Shown here: positions 60,277 to 64,000 of the stretch, piece by piece | Numbering within the stretch: the stretch's first letter is position 1 | Layout of the letters: each line of letters opens with the position of its first letter | DNA from: Chamaea fasciata | Taxonomy: Eukaryota; Chordata; Aves; Passeriformes; Sylviidae | Direction of reading: 5' to 3' | NCBI GenBank assembly: GCA_029207755.1 | Contig: JARCOQ010000012.1 | Location: 22,493,740 to 22,557,739 of the forward strand | DNA: 64,000 bases | The notes under the pieces: generated by a model | Database searches by the model: none | Told to the model about the DNA's origin: nothing | Seen by the model: only the letters and a program-made list of their open reading frames with translations | Program-made: the position numbers and the translations under genes

Positions 60277-63200
60277 TCCTGCTGTTATCCAAATAAAATC
60301 CTTTTCGATTAAAAAAAGGTGACAATCCCCCATGGTCTCTGGAAACCTTGAAATAATTAAACAACAATAAATCTTAGCTGATATATCTATTTGCATGTTT
60401 ATTCAGTGTCCTTAAGCAGCATGAGAAACTGTCCAAGGACACACAAATAATGGATAAGTGGTATAACTGACACAAGCTTTCAAGGTATCTATTAATAATG
60501 ATTTAACAGAAAACCTGCTATAAGGGAACTATACCGCCTTCTTGGTACCTTCTTGGTTTTTATTATTTATGGGTTTCATATGAAGTAGATGAAGTTTTTC
60601 TTGGCCAAAATAAAAAGTAAATTAAATTTCTGAATCGAGATGCCATTAACAGTAAATTTAACAAATGTAACATGAGAAAGAATAATGATAACTAACATGT
60701 AAAAGTCAGGTATTTTCATTTATGGCTCAAGGATGTAGTAGTTTAAATGACTGTTGTCTTCAGAGGGTCTTGGATCCTGCCAGGAAGTCCTAAATGTCCT
60801 AAAATATATTAGTATGAAGCAGGTATATCAAATATACCAAATACTAAATCTATTCTGAAGGAGCCAAGGTGTTTTCTACCCTATGGGCTAAATGTTTAGA
60901 TGTCAGTATTACAACACCAGAAATAAGAACGGTGAATGATTCAAGTGGAGTGCCTCTATCCTGCACATGGATAGGAGGAGAAGTAATAAATATGATACAT
61001 ACAGATGATTTATATTTAGATATGTACTCATCCCCGAGATATTAGTTATGGAATTATATACATTCCATAATGTTACCTATACATTAGTCACAAAGGTGGG
61101 GTTTTACACACAAGTATTTTTTCCTGTGCTGATTTAGCTACATGTTCATTTGACTTCCTGATGTGGACACAACTGCTATGGAAATCTGCCGGGCAGCCTT
61201 TGGATGCCATGTGGCTCTGGCCTGCATTCCTGGGCAGCAGCACTGCTCTGGGCAGGCTGGCCCTGAGAGAATGCTGCACCAGGGGTAATTCCTAGGGAGC
61301 TCTGCTGTGGCTGCTGCTCTGCTGACAGGCCTTGCACAGGTGCTTTGGCAGCCTCCTGGTCTGGAGTGTTTGTGTGTCTGTGGGGTGACCGTTGTCTCAG
61401 TGCTGACACTCTGCTCCCAGGGTCACTTGTGAAGAGTCAGTGTGTAAAGACTGAAGATCATCAGTCCTTGCACTGACAAATAATGAATTTTCCTCCCAGC
61501 AATTTCTGAGTTCAGTGCACACCTGTAACTGTTGCAAATGCTCTGCTGGTTTGGAGTCTTAATGACTGTAATGTGTTCAGAGCACAACCTGTGAGTACTT
61601 GACTCTTATTTTGTCAGCTGTCAATCCTGTAGGTTTTTATTAGCACTGAAGTGACAGCTTTGCATTTAGAAAAAATATATTTACATATATTATCAAGATT
61701 GTTGCCAGTCACTACTTTATGCACACCTTTATAGAAGGGCAGAAAATAACACATTCTTATGTGCAGTGTAAATTGATTAAAGGTTATCATGGGATCCTGG
61801 CAAAATGCAAGATCATCCAAACTGGTGTGTTCCCATCAAACCTTCCACAGCCACACCCAACATGTTTCCTCAGAGGAAAAACCACAACCATGTGTAGCTG
61901 TAATCTCTGCTGAATTCAAAGTATAAGAACCCGAGATCTCGCCTAAATTCAGGTCTTATGTGCCTCCCATGCACTTTAACTGTAAACCTTAGGAATTCTC
62001 AGTATGAAGTCATAATCTTTTGTGCTCCACAGATCTGACCTGGATGTTGCTCTATTGTCAGAGTGTTGTGTGGGGCTGGAACTGGTCTGGGCAGCCTGGG
62101 AGTTGGTGATGCTGAGCAAGGATGGTGGTGAGGGCCTGCTGCCCACACTCTGCATGTCCAGAGGGTTTTACTTTGCATTTTTCCTCCATGTATCTCATAC
62201 CCATTCGAGGATGGGGTGTATCAGGCTCACTCCTGAATCTCATTTTTTGAGTCACTTTCACCTGAAGTGTCTTTACAGTCCACTCTGCCATTGTAACATC
62301 TGGTCCTTCTGTACAACTGAGGCTACGTTCTTCTGTGTAAAATGTCATGGTAACTGAAAGTCTCCAAGCACTTCTTCTAATCAGTGACAGCATGTGATCA
62401 ATGCTATTTGTAGAGTGTAGAATAGAGGTCTAAAAGTAGTTTGTCTCTTAAATGTTGCTAGTCACAAAGTGGGTATGCTAAAAGGAAAAGTTCAGTGTTA
62501 AAACTGTAGCTTAACATGAACATGTAAACACAAGAAGGCAGGAACTGAAGAAGCTGAGGTGGTTACACCTCCAAGTTTACTTGTAAACAGCAGCTGAGAC
62601 TGCAGCACCCTTGTGTTCATATCTGCCAACACCTCCTTCAACTCCTTTGCAACAAATCTGGTTTTAAAACAAATGGCTAAAACTGTCTGCACTCTGTATA
62701 AAAAGTACCCCATGACTCCTTTAAATACACTGGATATCTCTGACCTGGCAGTAATTCTTCCCTCTCCCCTGGCCAAGCATTACTTGAATCAGCTGTGAGG
62801 TGGTTTGGTTATTCACAATCCACTTCCAGATGCAGAGGCCCAGCCAGCAGCCACTGCTCTGCAGAGCTGCCAGTGCCTAATTGTTTCTGGCAATGGCAAC
62901 TGCCTTTCTTAGGCCTTTTTTCTTCCTTCTCCCTCCTCAACTGGCATTTCAGAGCAATAGCTTTCATAATACATTAGCTTAATGCACTCTGAGCTTGACC
63001 ACATCTTCCATTCCCACTGCTGCCTGAACCACACACGGTCCTTGAACTCAGCATCCAGTACAAATGATTTAGACAGATGAATAAATAAGCCTCTAAATAC
63101 CCATGTCCTTGCAACAGCAAAACCAGAGCAAAGCTATTGTTCAGAGCAGCCTATTGCTGCAGACACTGAGTTGGTGAGCAGATAGATTCACATTCACAGA

Positions 63201-64000
63201 ATGTGGGGGCATGATTCAGGAAACTGAAGGGTAACTCACTTGAGCAGAGTTTCAAGGACATGGGGACTCTGCCACAGTCCCCCTTCTAGTGACAGCACAG
63301 CCAGTGTAAGAAGCAGAGTCTGTCACCACAGTGTGGTTCTTTTTTACTCACCAAAAGGCTCAGTTCAACTGAGAGGAGGAGAAACAATAGATGATTGTGT
63401 AACAAGCAATTCCGTCTGAAAGTCAATCTTGCTGCTTTTGAAAGGCCTGGCTGGATGAAAGCACTCTCTGCTTTGTCAGACCTGAAAAGGGTCTCAGACT
63501 GAAACAAATACATCCTGTCCTGTTGTTCCGGGCATTTCACTTGGGTTTGAGCCAGATGAGGTCTAGGTGAAGCACACCAGAGAAATCCTAAGGTTGCGGG
63601 GTCTCTGAGCCTTCTGGCTGCCTGAGATGCTTGAACATCCAAACCAAAACAATGTACCTTCACCCCAGTGGAACACACAAAATGGTTAAATGGGAAAAAA
63701 GAAATATCTGTTATCTTACATAAACCTGAAGGACTGGATTAAGACCTCCTTAGCTGTACGTATAACTCTGTCATGGTCTCTTTCCAGTTTGACAATTAAG
63801 GGAAGGAACTGAGTCTGACAGAGTGGGGAAGAAATTTTTTCAGTACTCCTAATAAAGCCTTGGGTGAATTTATGGAGACATAAACTCAGGGTTGGTTTGC
63901 AGAGACATGAAATCCTATCCAGTAGGGTCTGCAGCTCTGCCTGAAGCCAAATGTTTTACTGGCCCCTCAGTTAAATGATTGAAGATGTGTACCAGGGCTA

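Overview
The window is vertebrate nuclear DNA, most likely from a bird. Genes are split by GT-AG introns. The recognisable interspersed repeats are CR1 LINE fragments, the dominant avian retroposon, and there are no SINEs or bacterial-type operons. Gene content matches the block that in human lies on 16q (BEAN1-TK2). Exons were assembled by hand from splice signals, phase and remembered protein families; no search was run.

Layout. (1) 1-10.0 kb, + strand: the last seven coding exons of TK2, the mitochondrial deoxynucleoside kinase, ending at an AATAAA at 9988. The P-loop exon and mitochondrial presequence lie left of the window. (2) 10.0-14.5 kb: convergent 3' space with two CR1 fragments and candidate poly(A) signals for both strands. 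(3) 14.5-18.35 kb, - strand: a two-exon gene for a 594-residue SPATA2-family PUB-domain protein. Its CpG-island promoter carries an ISRE match, two CCAAT boxes and a G-quadruplex motif. (4) 18.6-23.9 kb: no gene recognised. (5) 23.9-37.1 kb, - strand: the last three coding exons of BEAN1, a single-pass membrane protein with PPxY motifs for NEDD4-family ligases. (6) 37.1-64 kb: no coding exon recognised; probably BEAN1 upstream intron or 5' flank, with microsatellites, short tandem duplications and a diverged 260-bp direct repeat.

The genes do not form a pathway: TK2 serves mitochondrial dNTP salvage, while the other two belong to ubiquitin biology (a PUB adaptor and a NEDD4-binding membrane protein). 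The most interesting item is the PUB-domain gene. From memory, human has no such gene between BEAN1 and TK2. The protein keeps the N-terminal SPATA2 core but has a divergent tail, carries one candidate LUBAC-binding motif, and has an interferon-type element in its promoter. Together these suggest a little-described ubiquitin adaptor that may be immune-regulated; this is inference.
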